NCBI RefSeq assembly: GCF_030272615.1
Contig: NC_081412.1
Location: 686,276,583-686,332,582, forward strand
Reading direction: 5' to 3'
Length of the DNA stretch: 56,000 nt
Source: Cryptomeria japonica
Lineage: Eukaryota > Streptophyta > Pinopsida > Cupressales > Cupressaceae
In this document: piece by piece, positions 12,148 to 23,085 of the stretch
Layout of the letters: every line of letters starts with the position of its first letter
How positions within the stretch are numbered: position 1 is the stretch's first letter
Position numbers and translations under genes: made by a program
Notes under the pieces: generated by a model
The model's input: the letters and a program-made list of their open reading frames with translations, nothing else
Told to the model about the DNA's origin: nothing
Databases searched by the model: none

Positions 12148-12684
12148 GAGACAATGCAACTTGTCATGTTGGCTCAAAGAAGATAAGATAAACTGATACA
12201 AAGTTGCCCCATGACGGGAATGATATGCCCCTTCGAGAGATTGGATGGAAATGTTTGAAAAGATCATAGACAATCTCTTGATAAGAAAGAAAGGCTAGAA
12301 AGGATTGACAAGATAGGACAAAGTGATAGAGTCACAGGATAAAGAAGATTGACTCGGGAAACTAGGGCTAGGGTAGTCTATAAGATAGACTACGAGGGAA
12401 AACATCCTCATTGTCATCCACACACCTAAGAGATCAGAGTACAAAGAGAGCAGAGAGAAGTCAACAGTTAGCAGTGATGGTATTGGTGCACAAATTTGAC
12501 CGTGTTTGCCGATATCAGAGGTCAGCAGATGCAAGAGAGCTGGTGAGTACCACAAAACCTCCTTGTACCTTGTTGCATTTATTGTTGTCATAAATGCATG
12601 TTAGGTAGGTCAATAAATGCATATTAGGTATGTCATAGAAATTGTCAAGTGGGGCAAAAGACGGTAAGGTGCGCTTGCATTGGT
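12148..12684. other. Non-coding interior of element B next to the 3' LTR
   Basis: No gene or clear repeat was recognised here. The small frames on both strands (12295-12591, 12411-12593) carry no motif and overlap each other. Confidence 0.4.
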
Positions 12685-12925
12685 GCCAGGCACGTCTAGG
12701 TAGGTTAGGCGCGTCTGTGTCGAGTTGAAATGTGTCTATGGTTTGAAAGGCATCTACGTCAAATGTGAGTGTGTTTGCAAAATGCAAGCACACCTGTGCA
12801 GGGAAAGCACATCTATGCAGAACAGAGGCACGTCTGTGTGTTTCAGGCATGTCTGTGAAATGTAGAAAGGTCTGTGAAGTATGTAAGTACGTTTGTGTCA
12901 TGAATGGTGCATTTATGTCTTCAAG
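12685..12925 (+). repeat. CGTCTGTGT motif array upstream of the PMD gene
   Basis: About ten degenerate copies of a GGCRCGTCTGTGT-like word occur every 20-30 bases (for example GCGCGTCTGTGTCG, GGCACGTCTGTGTG, GGCATGTCTGTGAA, TACGTTTGTGTC). The same word, on the other strand, is arrayed upstream of gag in this element (20600-20790 and 21995-22220). Confidence 0.7.
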
Positions 12926-12929
12926 GTCA

Positions 12930-13330
12930 AATCGATAGTTATGTGATAAACATATGTTGTCGATTGGATAAGCTACTGAGAGGATACACTTAAACAAGTC
13001 CTCTAGGGAAGACTAGGATAACAGATAGGGTTGGGATTGACAATTTTGTGATAGAACATACGTCGCCAATCAGGAAACTACTCAAGAAGATACACTCAAG
13101 CAAAGGCCCTAGGATAGGATAGAGCGAGGCACTTTGTGATGAACAGGAAGTACCATAGAAATTGACAATTCTGTGATAGAACATACATTGTCAATTGGAT
13201 TAGGCTGAAATTGACAATTCTGTGATAGAACATACATTGTCAATTGGATAAGCTACTCAAGAGGATACACTCAAGTAGGTTCCCTAAAAGATAAGATAAA
13301 AGAAACACTTTGTGATGAACAGGGAGTACT
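12930..13330. repeat. Tandem repeats with an ATTGACAAT/ATTGTCAAT hairpin
   Basis: A GATAGAACATACATTGTC segment recurs four times (near 12945, 13050, 13168 and 13225), with companion text GGATAAGCTACTCAAGAGGA and CACTTTGTGATGAACAGG. In the best copies ATTGACAAT and ATTGTCAAT face each other around a 17-base loop, so the transcript could form repeated hairpins. It lies between the motif array and the PMD gene. Confidence 0.7.
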
Positions 13331-13429
13331 ACTAGGATAGAGTGCCATATGATAGATATAAGCACTAGGATAAAAAAGCAACACTTCATGGAACAAGGAG
13401 TACTACTAGGATTGACATAGTTGATTGCT

Positions 13430-15310
13430 TGGCTGCAGGAGGACCTACCTATGCTAGAGTCATGGGAGAGATTCCCTTCGACTCAGGGATTATGACCAGA
13501 GATGACATTGGAGGATAGAGCAATAGTTGAAGCCATGGGCTTATGATATATTATGTATATGCCTGAGTTTTAGGTGAACATGGGGTTGCTGACTGCATTA
13601 GCTAAGAGATGGCACTCAAAGACATGCACGTTTCATTTGCCGATGGGTGAGATGACAGTCACCCTAGAGGATGTGTACAAGATATTGTAGATATCTATCG
13701 ATGGGGAGTTGGTTCCTTGCGATCAAGAGGGAGATAAGGAGGCACTAAGATGAAAGTTCCAAGATTCAGGACTGGAGATGAGGGCTGGACATGTGTCCTA
13801 GGACACCATGACAACTACAGGATTGGCTCTACCGGTGGTGCTGGCGGGAGTTATTAGTGGGTTTCTCTATCCAGACAGGGCAACATGAGGGTTGGCTATG
13901 GGATGGGGGAGGACTCTGGAGACATTGGTGACTGAGCACACCAGGTTTGCATGGGGGTCGTGTCTATTGGCACATGTGTATTATGAGCTACATCAGTTTG
14001 TGTATCATGGCTCAATGAGATTGGGATGCAGAGTGACATTGTTGTAGGTATGGGCATATGAGAATCTTCCAGTTATACAACTGATACACTTTAGAGGCAG
14101 GGGACATGGGCGCAGTTATGTGCATTTGTATGATACGTTTACTTCCCAACCACGGATTGGGAGGCTAGAGTATTGGCGCTGAGTGATTGATGAGATAGAC
14201 AGTGTGGTATGGAGGCCTTATCAAGATTGTGAGGAGTGGGAGGATGATGCAGTGGAGCTGCCATATGTGTTCAAGAGTAGGTATCTGATTGGGCGGACAC
14301 CATATGTTATTGAGCGGCAGTTGATAGAAAGAGTATGCAGGCAATTTGGTAGGATACAACGGATGCCATGGGGTTCAGGGATGTATGCATAAATAGTGAG
14401 AGATTAGGCACATTTAGGTCCATTACCGTCTTATGATCAGGTAGTGGTACAAATGCTAGAGATGGTTCCCATGCCTTGGGACATTTGGGCAGATGTGGAG
14501 GATGGAAAGATGGATGTGGAGTACAATGCATATTGGATAGAGCATCCATTTCCATGGCTGATAGATCCAGGAAAGCTGATAGAGGGTGATGGTGTGGATT
14601 GTAGAGATGATAGTGGGGATGGTGGAGGCAGAGGCAGATAGTGGAGGTGAGGTGTAGTAGTAGAGAGGAGGGTAGATCAAAGGAGAGACAAAGGAGAGGA
14701 GAGACAAGCTCATGTAGTAAGAGGTAGAGGTGGATTGCCTTTATAGGTGCCAGCAACACAGGTTCTAAGACAAGTACAGGGATAGGGACAACCATAGGGA
14801 TAGCCATAGGGACAGGGGGAGGAGGGAGGAGAGGAGGAGGATGAGCTACTATCCTTGAGAGAGATCTTTGAGGGACAGGCAGATGAGATTCAAGACCTAG
14901 AGAGGGATGGGGTTAGGCTTAGGAGACAACTGAGGGACATTGAGCAAGAGAGAGATCAGGCTATTCAATGCTACACCAGGTAGGCGTGAAGCAGAGGACA
15001 CTGGGGATGGATATGCCTATGTTCTATGAGTAGGGGAGGAGATAGCCTACTAGAGAGACCTATATTATGGAGCTGTTCCACCTAATCAACGGGATAGGAG
15101 CTTCTAGAGACCATCACGAACTACGATGACCACTGGAGGGAGAGATAGGAGATAGGCGTCTAGTGGTGGGGTCATGGGTCCTCCACCACCACCAGATAAA
15201 GGGGGCAGGAGAGAGGATCTTGGGGCGGGGACTTCCAGGGCTTAGACTCCATCGAGGCTGGCTGGCTCTGAGGGAGGGAGTTCATTATAGCATTAGAGGG
15301 CTCCCTATGT
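13430..15310 (+). pseudogene. Plant mobile domain (PMD) gene of element B, antisense to gag
   Basis: Reading plus-strand frames in order gives LLTALAKRWHSKTCTFHLPM, GEMTVTLEDVYKIL (the PMD signature), GLALPVVLAGVISGFLYPD, RFAWGSCLLAHVYYELHQF, then VWAYENLPVIQLIHF. The open part at 14183-14392 reads DEIDSVVWRPYQDCEEWEDD and RTPYVIERQLIERVCRQFG. The tail (14450-15300) is Gly/Glu-rich and ends in a coiled-coil-like LREIFEGQADEIQDLERD segment. Stops and frameshifts are frequent. It is a diverged paralogue of the PMD gene in element A and sits in the same place, antisense to gag and near the 3' LTR, so both elements descend from a PMD-carrying ancestor. Confidence 0.8.
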
Positions 15311-15336
15311 ATTAGTTTTGTACCATTTTTGTATGA

Positions 15337-15338
<2 letters not shown>

Positions 15339-15390
<52 letters not shown>
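15339..15390. repeat. (AT)26 microsatellite
   Basis: Uninterrupted AT dinucleotides over 52 bases, just after the PMD gene of element B. The length is likely to vary between individuals. Confidence 0.95.
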
Positions 15391-15394
<4 letters not shown>

Positions 15395-15933
15395 TGATTC
15401 ATCCTTGTGGCAGCTATATGCATGTGTACCTATGTGATATTCCTTCTATGTGACGGATGTGTCTATATGATGCTTATGATATGGATGAAAATATGTACAT
15501 GATAAAATGCATTATATTTTTGTTCTTTTATGTTTTTAATATGTTATGCAAATGCAAATGTGAATGTATGAAATACAGATGAATATGATAATGCAAATAA
15601 CTATTTACATGATGAGAATGTAAAATGTGCTAACATGTGTTGTGTGCCAATTGTGATGCAATTGTGATATCTATATGTATGTATGAAATGCTAATATGTG
15701 GTAATGCAGGTGCAAACTATATGAAATGCAAATATTTTTGGTGTGTCATTATACTCAGTCATGTGATAACGGGCTACACAGTCTCTACACATGGCACCGG
15801 TTACCTGGTTTTCACCATGGTACTTGCCCAGGGTGCCACCAAAGTGGTTTTTACCATTGGATGAATTTATTTCTCTTTACTTTTTTTGATGTTTTCAATT
15901 TTTTGTGTCACAAGGCGCTTGGTTGCTAGGTTT
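15391..15933. other. Non-coding spacer between converging PMD and pol genes of element B
   Basis: No gene is supported. The stretch contains ATGCAAATG-type words and two copies of GGTTTTCACCA-type text (15805-15830 and 15930-15945). The T-rich part at 15945-16010 already belongs to the end of the pol frame on the minus strand. Confidence 0.4.
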
Positions 15934-16659
15934 TCACCAAGTAATGATTTTTTTATTTTTATGCTTTTTTTTTGTATTATTTTTTTTTTTGATTTTTTTG
16001 TATTTTTGAATTAGGGTATTCTGAAGAGCTATGTGTAAAACCTGCAAAGGTGCATGTTGTTGATAGGATCTTCCAAGTTCTAGTTTTTGATATGCACCTA
16101 ATCCATAGACTACTATGATGACATAAGGACCAAGCCAATTGGGCTCAAATTTTCCTTTCTTTTCTCGATCATGTTGATTCTTGGGGTTCTCTCTCAGCAC
16201 TAGGTCACCCACCTCAAATGTACGAGGCTTAAACTTATGATTGTAGCTGTGATATTCCTTGACTGAATGATGTGTAGCTCGAGTGACTATCTTCCTTGAT
16301 AAATGAACTGAGATATAATGACTAGCATGTGGACTACACAGGCCCGTATGCGTGTCACCTAAAGAAGTTTGGGCATCCCTGATAACAAAGTCCTTCGAGG
16401 AAGCTCCATTAAAGGTCCATGATGTATCTTCAAAAGGGGATGGATGTGCAAAATAAGTGGATGAGGAATGATAGCTTATGATTGTGAAAAGAAGTGAAAG
16501 TACGATAGCAAGATGGAGACTTAGGATCAACAAGTATTCTTTTTGACTTGAAATTGTAGAACTTTTGCCCCCAGTTATTTTGAAATTAGGGGAGATCAAC
16601 TCTTGTTCTTTTTCCTTCATAGGATTTTTATCCTTGACTTTAATTTTTGCAGAGTCCAA
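15934..16659 (-). pseudogene. Integrase C-terminal remnant of element B
   Basis: A 241-codon open frame. Its second half reads FKPRTFEVGDLVLRENPKNQ, then GKFEPNWLGPYVI and GLGAYQKLEL, the GPY/F-type chromatin-binding tail of Ty3/Tat integrases. It also contains RATHHSVKEYHSYNHKF, equivalent to the helix linking core and tail. The first half (MDSAKIKVKD... and the SWTFNGASS region) does not match an integrase core. RT, RNase H and the D-D-E core appear to have been deleted and replaced by unrelated sequence. The frame ends in a Lys-rich low-complexity run. Confidence 0.75.
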
Positions 16660-16716
16660 TAACTTTTGATTTTGATTTTCATTATTTTTGACTTTTAGAT
16701 TTTTCTTTTCAAAGCT

Positions 16717-18027
16717 TTATTTTTTATCCCCAATGAGTATGGGCTTTTGTAATTCTTGTTGATTCAAGTCTAGGAGAGGAGTGGAAATGGAATGAACAGA
16801 TGAAATGGTAAGGCTATAGGATTTCTCAAGAGGGTTGGTGATACACTCAATAGATTCTTCATTGGAACCACTCTTAGGACTATTGATATCAAGAGTTGCT
16901 TGCACCACTAGAGGAGATTTGCATTCAGACTTAGTAGCCACAACACTAGGTGGTTCACACCCAATTCCTTGCAAATTGTTTATAGATTGTTCCTGTCGAC
17001 TAAATACCTTAGGAGATAGTGAGAGTTGATCAACATGAAAGATATACTCACCACATACCATGTCTTTAATCTTGAACGTTTCTTTGATCTCTGCTTGTTT
17101 TGATGTAGAAACTTTCAAGGATTCTGGATCATCATATGCTGATGAAGGAATAGCCTCTCAATTGACTGGGATTGTTATTTCTAATCTATGTCACAGGTTG
17201 TTGCAATATGTGAATGGGTTTGGATCACCTTTGGCGGTCACTTCAACTCCATTGTGTGGGAACTTGATAGATTGATGATATGTTGATGGAACAACTCTCA
17301 TTTCATGAATCCATGGGTGTCCCAAGAGTATGTTGTATGTGAGATCTAAGTCAAGGACTTGACAAACCACATCCTTTGTAACTAGCCCAACTCTGAGAGG
17401 TAAGGTGACTATTCCCTTGGATGAGGGCTCTTCATCATCATATGCCTTGATGGTAATTTTGTTTGTAGCATTCACTGCTTTATTCGAATATCCCAATTGT
17501 ATTATTATGTTCAAAGTACATATATTGAGACCGACTCCTCCATCTGTAAGGACTTGTCTTATTTGGTGTTTGTGTAGGAAGACTTCAATGTGTAAAGGTG
17601 CATTATGTGGTTGGCTTATGGAGGCATCATCAACTTCGATGAATGCAAGGGAATGTGGAATGGAAAGGTATCCCATCATGGCTTGAAACTGGTCCACGTT
17701 CAGATCAGTGGGTACAAAGGTTTCTCTCAGGACTTTGTCAAGTATGGCTTTATGCGAAGGAGAGATACACAACCGTTATAGGATTGAGATAAGCGCGGGT
17801 GTCTTCCATAACTGTTCTACTAGGTGGTACTCAGGTTTGGTCGATGAGGAAATGGTGGTTTTAGCTGGAGCACCTTGCAAGGTGGCCTTACCTCGATGAG
17901 TTGTGACATTACATTTAGAGGTAGATTCAGGAGAAGGTCCAATGCCTTTTAAGACAACTTTGGCTCTTTGAGTAGAACTTTCAGGCATTTTGTCCTTTAT
18001 GATAATAGTAGAAACATAGTTGTCCAT
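16717..18027 (-). pseudogene. Protease and flanking linker of element B
   Basis: The minus strand gives EYHLVEQLWKTPALISIL, then SPSHKAILDKVLRETFVP, the Tat-type segment that precedes the protease. The protease itself follows (17772-17191): VLTDGGVGLNICTL holds the DGG variant of the active-site motif, and YNILLGHPWIHEMRVVPSTY with HQSIKFPHNG is the flap-to-C-terminal signature. A Ser-rich linker continues to 16717. The 193-codon protease frame is intact across the catalytic region. It follows gag and precedes the integrase tail with no RT between. Confidence 0.85.
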
Positions 18028-20040
18028 TGAAAGTGATTAACGATTGAATCATAATCATAGGACACTTTGGTATAGTTAGCTTGCTCATCTATGGCTTTGG
18101 CTTTTCCCTTGTCATGTTTAGGGAATTGTTCCTTAAACATCTCATGTTCTTGATTAGATGTATGTCCTTCGATCTTAATATCACCTCTATTAATAAGATC
18201 CTGTATAATATTCTTCAAGCAATGACAATTTCTTGTTTTATGTCCCTTGCTCTTGTGATATTCGCAATACTCATCGTCATTCCACCAATTTGGTTTGAAT
18301 TTTGGTTCCTATGGAGGATTATCTGGAATTGTTATTATCTTGTTTACCACTAGCTTCCTAAAAGCTGACTCAAGTGGTTCTCCCAATGGGGTGTATTTCC
18401 TTTGTGGTTTTGAAGTTCCTTGAGTATTTACTTGATTGCTTATAGAAAAACTTGATCCTAAAAGAATGATTTGTTGGTCTCACTGTGTTAGCATCAACAA
18501 TGCCATCATTTACTATGTTCTTGTTCTTGTTCCAAAATCATGGTTTGTCCTTTCCTTTAAAATCCTCTTTATTTTCTTTGAATATCTTGATGATTCCTTG
18601 CTCAATTAAGACCTTCTCTATTGCTAAGCCTTTCTTAATGATGTCCATGAAAGTGGAAAAACAAGCTTTCCTGAAGTCATAACCAATTTCTCTGTTGACA
18701 TTCTGTGTAAACATCTCTACCATTTATTTTTGTAGAATTTTGTAAGAGCATCTGATGGCTAAATTCCTCCATTTTTGTAAGAATGATGAAAATTACTCCC
18801 CATCTTTTTGTTTGGTGTTGCACAAAGTGGTAACCAATATATTTGTCTCTATTTTATATGATAAATGTTGTATGAATGCTTCTACTAGATCACCCCATGA
18901 CTCAATTCCAGGTGGAAGTTGGGAGAACCATTCCATAGCTTGTTCACCTAAGCTTTGTGGGAACAATCTCATCAAGTATGTTTCTTCTACTGCTACCTCA
19001 ATGCAAGCTGTGAAAAATTGTCTTATATGTGCCTTAGGGTCTCCTTTGCCTCTATACTTATCAAAATTTGGTGTTACGAAGTGTGTAGGAAATGGAGGCA
19101 TTGGAATTCTTTTATCAAATGGATAGGGACATATATCTCTCATTGTGTAAGTTGGTTTTGGTGTATTGATGTCCTCCATCTTCTTTTGTAAGTCCTTTAT
19201 CTACTGTTCCAAATTGTTTTTGGGTGGAGACCAACTTATTGGACCATATCCCATGCCCGAGCCACTGGGTGGAGGAGAAGGATACTGCATATATGGATGG
19301 TATTGATCATAAACATGCTCATATGGAGGAGGTCTATAATGATAATGATTGTAGGGATCACTTGATATAGGGTCATAAGGCATGTCATGAGTTTGATCTT
19401 GTGTATTGCCCCCAAATTTGACACGGGGTTTTCTTGTGTCCAAATTTTGAGCATGCCTCTAAATATCCAATTGCTTTTGAGGTTGGTCCTTAGCAATGGC
19501 ATGCGATTGAGTGTATTTATCCACATAATATTTCCATAACGGTCTGCATAAATGTAATTGCTCATGAGATGTTCTTTTGTGAGTATCATAAGCTTGACCA
19601 TGTGTATTTGGGATCTCATGTTTTTGAAACAAGGATGATGGTGACTCAGGCACAAAATGTGGTCCTCTATTACCTCCACTATTAGGTCTCCTTTGATCCA
19701 TGTTGAGTTGACTTTCTTGAGTAGGTCGATTTTCCACTATTTGGGACATGTCAAAATCATGAGGTATTTTAGCTCCACTTTGTGCCATCACTTGTAGGAA
19801 ATATTGTCTATCTCTTCTTATGATCGCTTCAACCAATCTATTAAAATGGGGATCCATGCTAGTTTCTTCCACTTCTGCTGAGTGTACTGAAATGTTGTCA
19901 ACATTGTCATTTTGTGCATCATTTTTGTTTGCATCATCCATGTTCTCAACATTTTGAATGTTTTTATAGATGTCCATGTCAAGTAATGTGGTATGATCAG
20001 AATTTAAAAAGACATTATTTTCATACTCATAGCCACTCAT
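18028..20040 (-). pseudogene. Gag of element B
   Basis: The frame opens at MSGYEYENNVFLNSDHTTLL (20040) and runs 193 codons. After a break come a Pro/Tyr-rich stretch (19443-19201) and the capsid (19179-18793): CPYPFDKRIPMPPFPTHFVT, FDKYRGKGDPKAHIRQFFTA, LMRLFPQSLGEQAMEWFSQL, and PPGIESWGDLVEAFIQHLSY, a full retrotransposon gag pattern. Next is a further capsid part (18723-18538), then WWNDDEYCEYHKSKGHKTRN followed by CHCLKNIIQDLINRGDI (about 18170-18290), the C/H-type module of Tat gag. A few frameshifts and stops separate these blocks. This is the best preserved gag among the Ty3-type elements here. Confidence 0.85.
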
Positions 20041-22331
20041 GTTTGCAGACTCTTGAGCCTCTTTAGCTTCCCTCCTAGATTTTTGGGAATGGGTTTCAAC
20101 TATGAACTAGGTCTTGACCAAGATGTGTGAGACTAGATGAAAATGGAAAAAGTATGGAAGACGAAGAGTTGGATGGGATGTAAATGTATCTAAGGTGTAC
20201 TTGCAATGTCCAAATTGTAGACCAAGAATGTATGTAGTAGAGTAGTTGTGGCTTCCAAAGAGATGATAGATCTCTTGATGAGGTAAGTTGACCTTGACTC
20301 CAAGTAAGACCAAATGAGACCCAAAGGTGATAGACCTTGATGAGGGACCACTTAGCAAAATGTTGTTGTATATATTGTGTTGACAAAGCATGATGAGGAC
20401 AAGCAAGAGACCTTTTGACTCAAGTTTAGACAAATGTGAATGTAATGCAAGGTGTAAGGCAATGATGAACTTTGTGAGACCCAAAAATAGGCTGAATTAT
20501 AGATGAAAACCTAGAGAAATAACCTAGGAATTTCAAGAATTCTGAAACTGATTGCTCTTGTTTGCTAGACTGTAAATTTTCCCAATATTGAATACAAACA
20601 TGCATGTATACTTCACAGACGTAGTTCCCCAACACAAACTTGACCAGATACTGCACAAACGCGTTTATGAGAATCTTGTGAATGTAGTTTTCTATGATAA
20701 CATAGACTCGTTTATGTCCTACACAGACGCGGTTACAGGACATAAACATGTTTCTATCAGACACAGACGCATTTCTAAAATCTGAATGCAATTTTTCCAA
20801 TTTGTGAAGTTGTTGTTGTGACCAAATCTGAATTTTTGATTGTTTTTGTGACAAGAGGACACAATATTGATGAGGACTCTATGTTTGTAGGTATTTAGAC
20901 TCAAAATGACTCAAAGAAAATTTTGTTGTTTAATGGAAAAATGTTTTGCATACACTTAAAGACACAAAAGACACAATGTTTTGATGTTTGATCTTGAATG
21001 TTTGAATGTTTAAAAGAAGACAAGCACAATTCTTATGGTTGACCGGGACAATAGTTGTTGATCCCACATGGGGTTTCCCCCGAGGCTATGTTATTCAAAG
21101 TAGATACTTAGATGCTTGAACCCATTGGCTCCACCCTCGAGACTCACTTATTTAGGGTAGCCAAGCACCAATCCCCATGAAAACTCCCTGTGGCAAACTT
21201 TGTATCTCTACTAAGAATCGTATGTGTGTGGGCCGCTCCAGAGGTCCGACCTCCTACCCCAACAACTAGAAGGATTTTGGCTTTCTAAAACAAAAAGGTG
21301 CTAGTAAGGGCATCCACTCGTGTGGCCATACATGCGACACTTTTAGCTCTGTAAATACAAAAGGCTCCCAACCGGTAGGGGTTATGCCCTACTATTGATC
21401 AAATAAATTTGATCAAATGGGTTTATGGGGTGACAATGTCGGTATGAACTAATCAACACACATTACCCATGGATTTCACCATGGATACAATTATTTATAG
21501 TGGTTCAAAAGAGGGGGGTTTGCCTTGCTACCACTTGGGTCGTTCCCTCCTCACTAGTAGTCCTAGTGACCACACAGGGAGGCAGGCCCTCTAGAGATTA
21601 AACACAAAGAGCCTATTTCTCAAGACACAAAAGATACTGGTTCAATATTAGTGCACCAATTGAAGTGTTTTCTAATCTATGAAAATAAGGCACACAATGC
21701 AAAATCAAAAGAAAACCCTTGCCAAGGTCCTGCGACAAAGATTTATTAGTAATTTGGGTTGTTTCAAATGATTACCCCTTCATGCAAGAAAACAAGTTAG
21801 GTTTATTTTAACAAAATCCCAAAACACTTTATGAAAAATAGGGGCCTTCAACACATGATTCACTTCCAAAGACAAGATGCACCACTTTGTTAGCTGGATA
21901 ACAAGATATTAGCTCAAATAAATCAGATCTAAAACCCTAAATGCAAGCCAAAATGACGAAACAAAACCCTAAATGATGAAACAAAATTTAAAAAATGCAA
22001 ACTGAACACAGATGCGATTTTTCCCTACACAGACATGATTGTGGTTAAAATGATAACAAACGTAATTAAATTTCACGGACACGATTATATTCCCCACATA
22101 CACGCCTATAATGAAAGTCTGCAATCTAAAAAAATGAAAAATACTGCCGAAGACACGCAATTCAGAGGTTGACAGATGCAGTAGAAAATTAAAAACACGG
22201 TTCCAGAATGTGCAGACGCGAAAAGTCAAAATGTTGTCGGAAATGTCAGATTTGCAACTTCAAAAACATAAAATCTACAACAAAGGATGTTAAAAGCAAA
22301 AGGGACAAGGGTCCCATCAGGTGTGAAAAAA
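20041..22331 (-). other. Leader of element B with repeated ACACAGACG words
   Basis: A 2.3-kb untranslated stretch between the 5' LTR and gag with no convincing gene. Copies of the word CGCGTCTGTGT, written ACACAGACGCG on the plus strand, cluster at 20600-20790 (CACAGACGTAG, CACAAACGCGTTTATG, ACACAGACGCGGTTAC, ACACAGACGCATTTC) and 21995-22220 (ACACAGATGCGATTT, ACACAGACATGATTG, CACGGACACGATT, CAGACGCGAAAAG). Next to the LTR is GGGACAAGGGTCCC, a short hairpin. No primer binding site could be assigned with confidence. Confidence 0.6.
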
Positions 22332-22678
22332 TGTGTATGGTGAAAAGTGGATAATGGAAACAAGAATATTGAAAGACTAAATGAATTCAACCACAAAACC
22401 CTAGCCTAACAACAACAAAGATCCACCATAACATATGAAGATTACCTAAGACAATGCAAATCAACAAAATCACAAAGATTATACCATCACATGTCCACTA
22501 GGGTTTGAATCTTCATTATTCCTATCTCCATTGATCTTGCTTGATATATTTGCTCTCAGATTTTATGTGTGCACAAGAGTTCAACAAAGAACGGAAATTT
22601 GGTTGATAGAAGGCTTGATTGCATAAGATTGATTAGCTAAATAGGATGCTTAGGGTTGATAATGAAGGAGAGTATCCT

Positions 22679-22690
22679 CTTATATATAAG
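22679..22690. promoter_or_regulatory. Palindromic TATA box in the B LTR
   Basis: CTTATATATAAG is a perfect palindrome, so the same site could direct transcription on either strand. On minus it would drive gag from the 5' LTR. The partly mutated equivalent in the 3' LTR (CTTATATAGAAG, 11575-11586) could drive the plus-strand PMD gene. The function is inferred from sequence only. Confidence 0.45.
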
Positions 22691-22845
22691 ACATTGTAAG
22701 AAATGGAGGGATAAGATTAAGAGGTGTAAAAGATAGATGATTGGCTAAGATTAAAGGGTAGGTAGAAGAAATAATAAATGATAAAGGGGGTAGGTAGTGT
22801 AAGAATTAAGAGATGAATGACATGTGTCATAGGTAGAAAAGGCTA

Positions 22846-23085
22846 ATGAATTAATTAAATAAATAAAGATTTATTTAATTAATAAAAGAAATGGGATCAA
22901 TTAAATAAATAAAAGATTTATTTATTTTAGGAGAAGTACAATTTAAATAAATAAATGTATTTATTTAAATGAGGAAAAAGGCTAGAAGAGGATAAATGAA
23001 TTAATTAAATAAATAAAGATTTATTTAATTAATAGAAGAATTAGGCTTAAATAATTAAATAAAAAATATTTATTTAATTAGACAG
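22846..23085. repeat. AT-rich LTR core inverted relative to the partner LTR
   Basis: The core is bounded on both sides by GAATTAATTAAATAAATAAA and its complement. Landmarks run in the order AAGAAATGGGATCAATT, GGAGAAGTACAATT, GAGGAAAAAGGCTAGAAGAG, whereas the 3' LTR shows the complements in opposite order (CTCTTCTAGCCTTTTTCCTC, AATTGTACTTCTCC, AATTGATCCCATTTCTT). Confidence 0.85.

Noticed and set aside
14307-14807. Minus-strand 166-codon frame and other minus frames across 14.1-14.8 kb
   Set aside because: They are shadows of the G-rich plus-strand PMD gene, with low-complexity Leu/Pro/His composition and no motif.
16300-16659. SWTFNGASS in the element B pol frame as an RNase H remnant
   Set aside because: It recalls the first RNase H motif, but the following Glu and Asp motifs are absent and the Asp itself is Asn.
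20426-20854. 142-codon minus frame in the element B leader
   Set aside because: It overlaps the CGCGTCTGTGT-type motif array, has no recognisable motif, and its Val/Cys-rich composition follows from the repeats.
22305-22331. Primer binding site of elements A and B next to their 5' LTRs
   Set aside because: The two share a GGTG(T/G)GAAAAAA-type border, but no convincing complement to a tRNA 3' end (starting TGG near the LTR) could be recognised.
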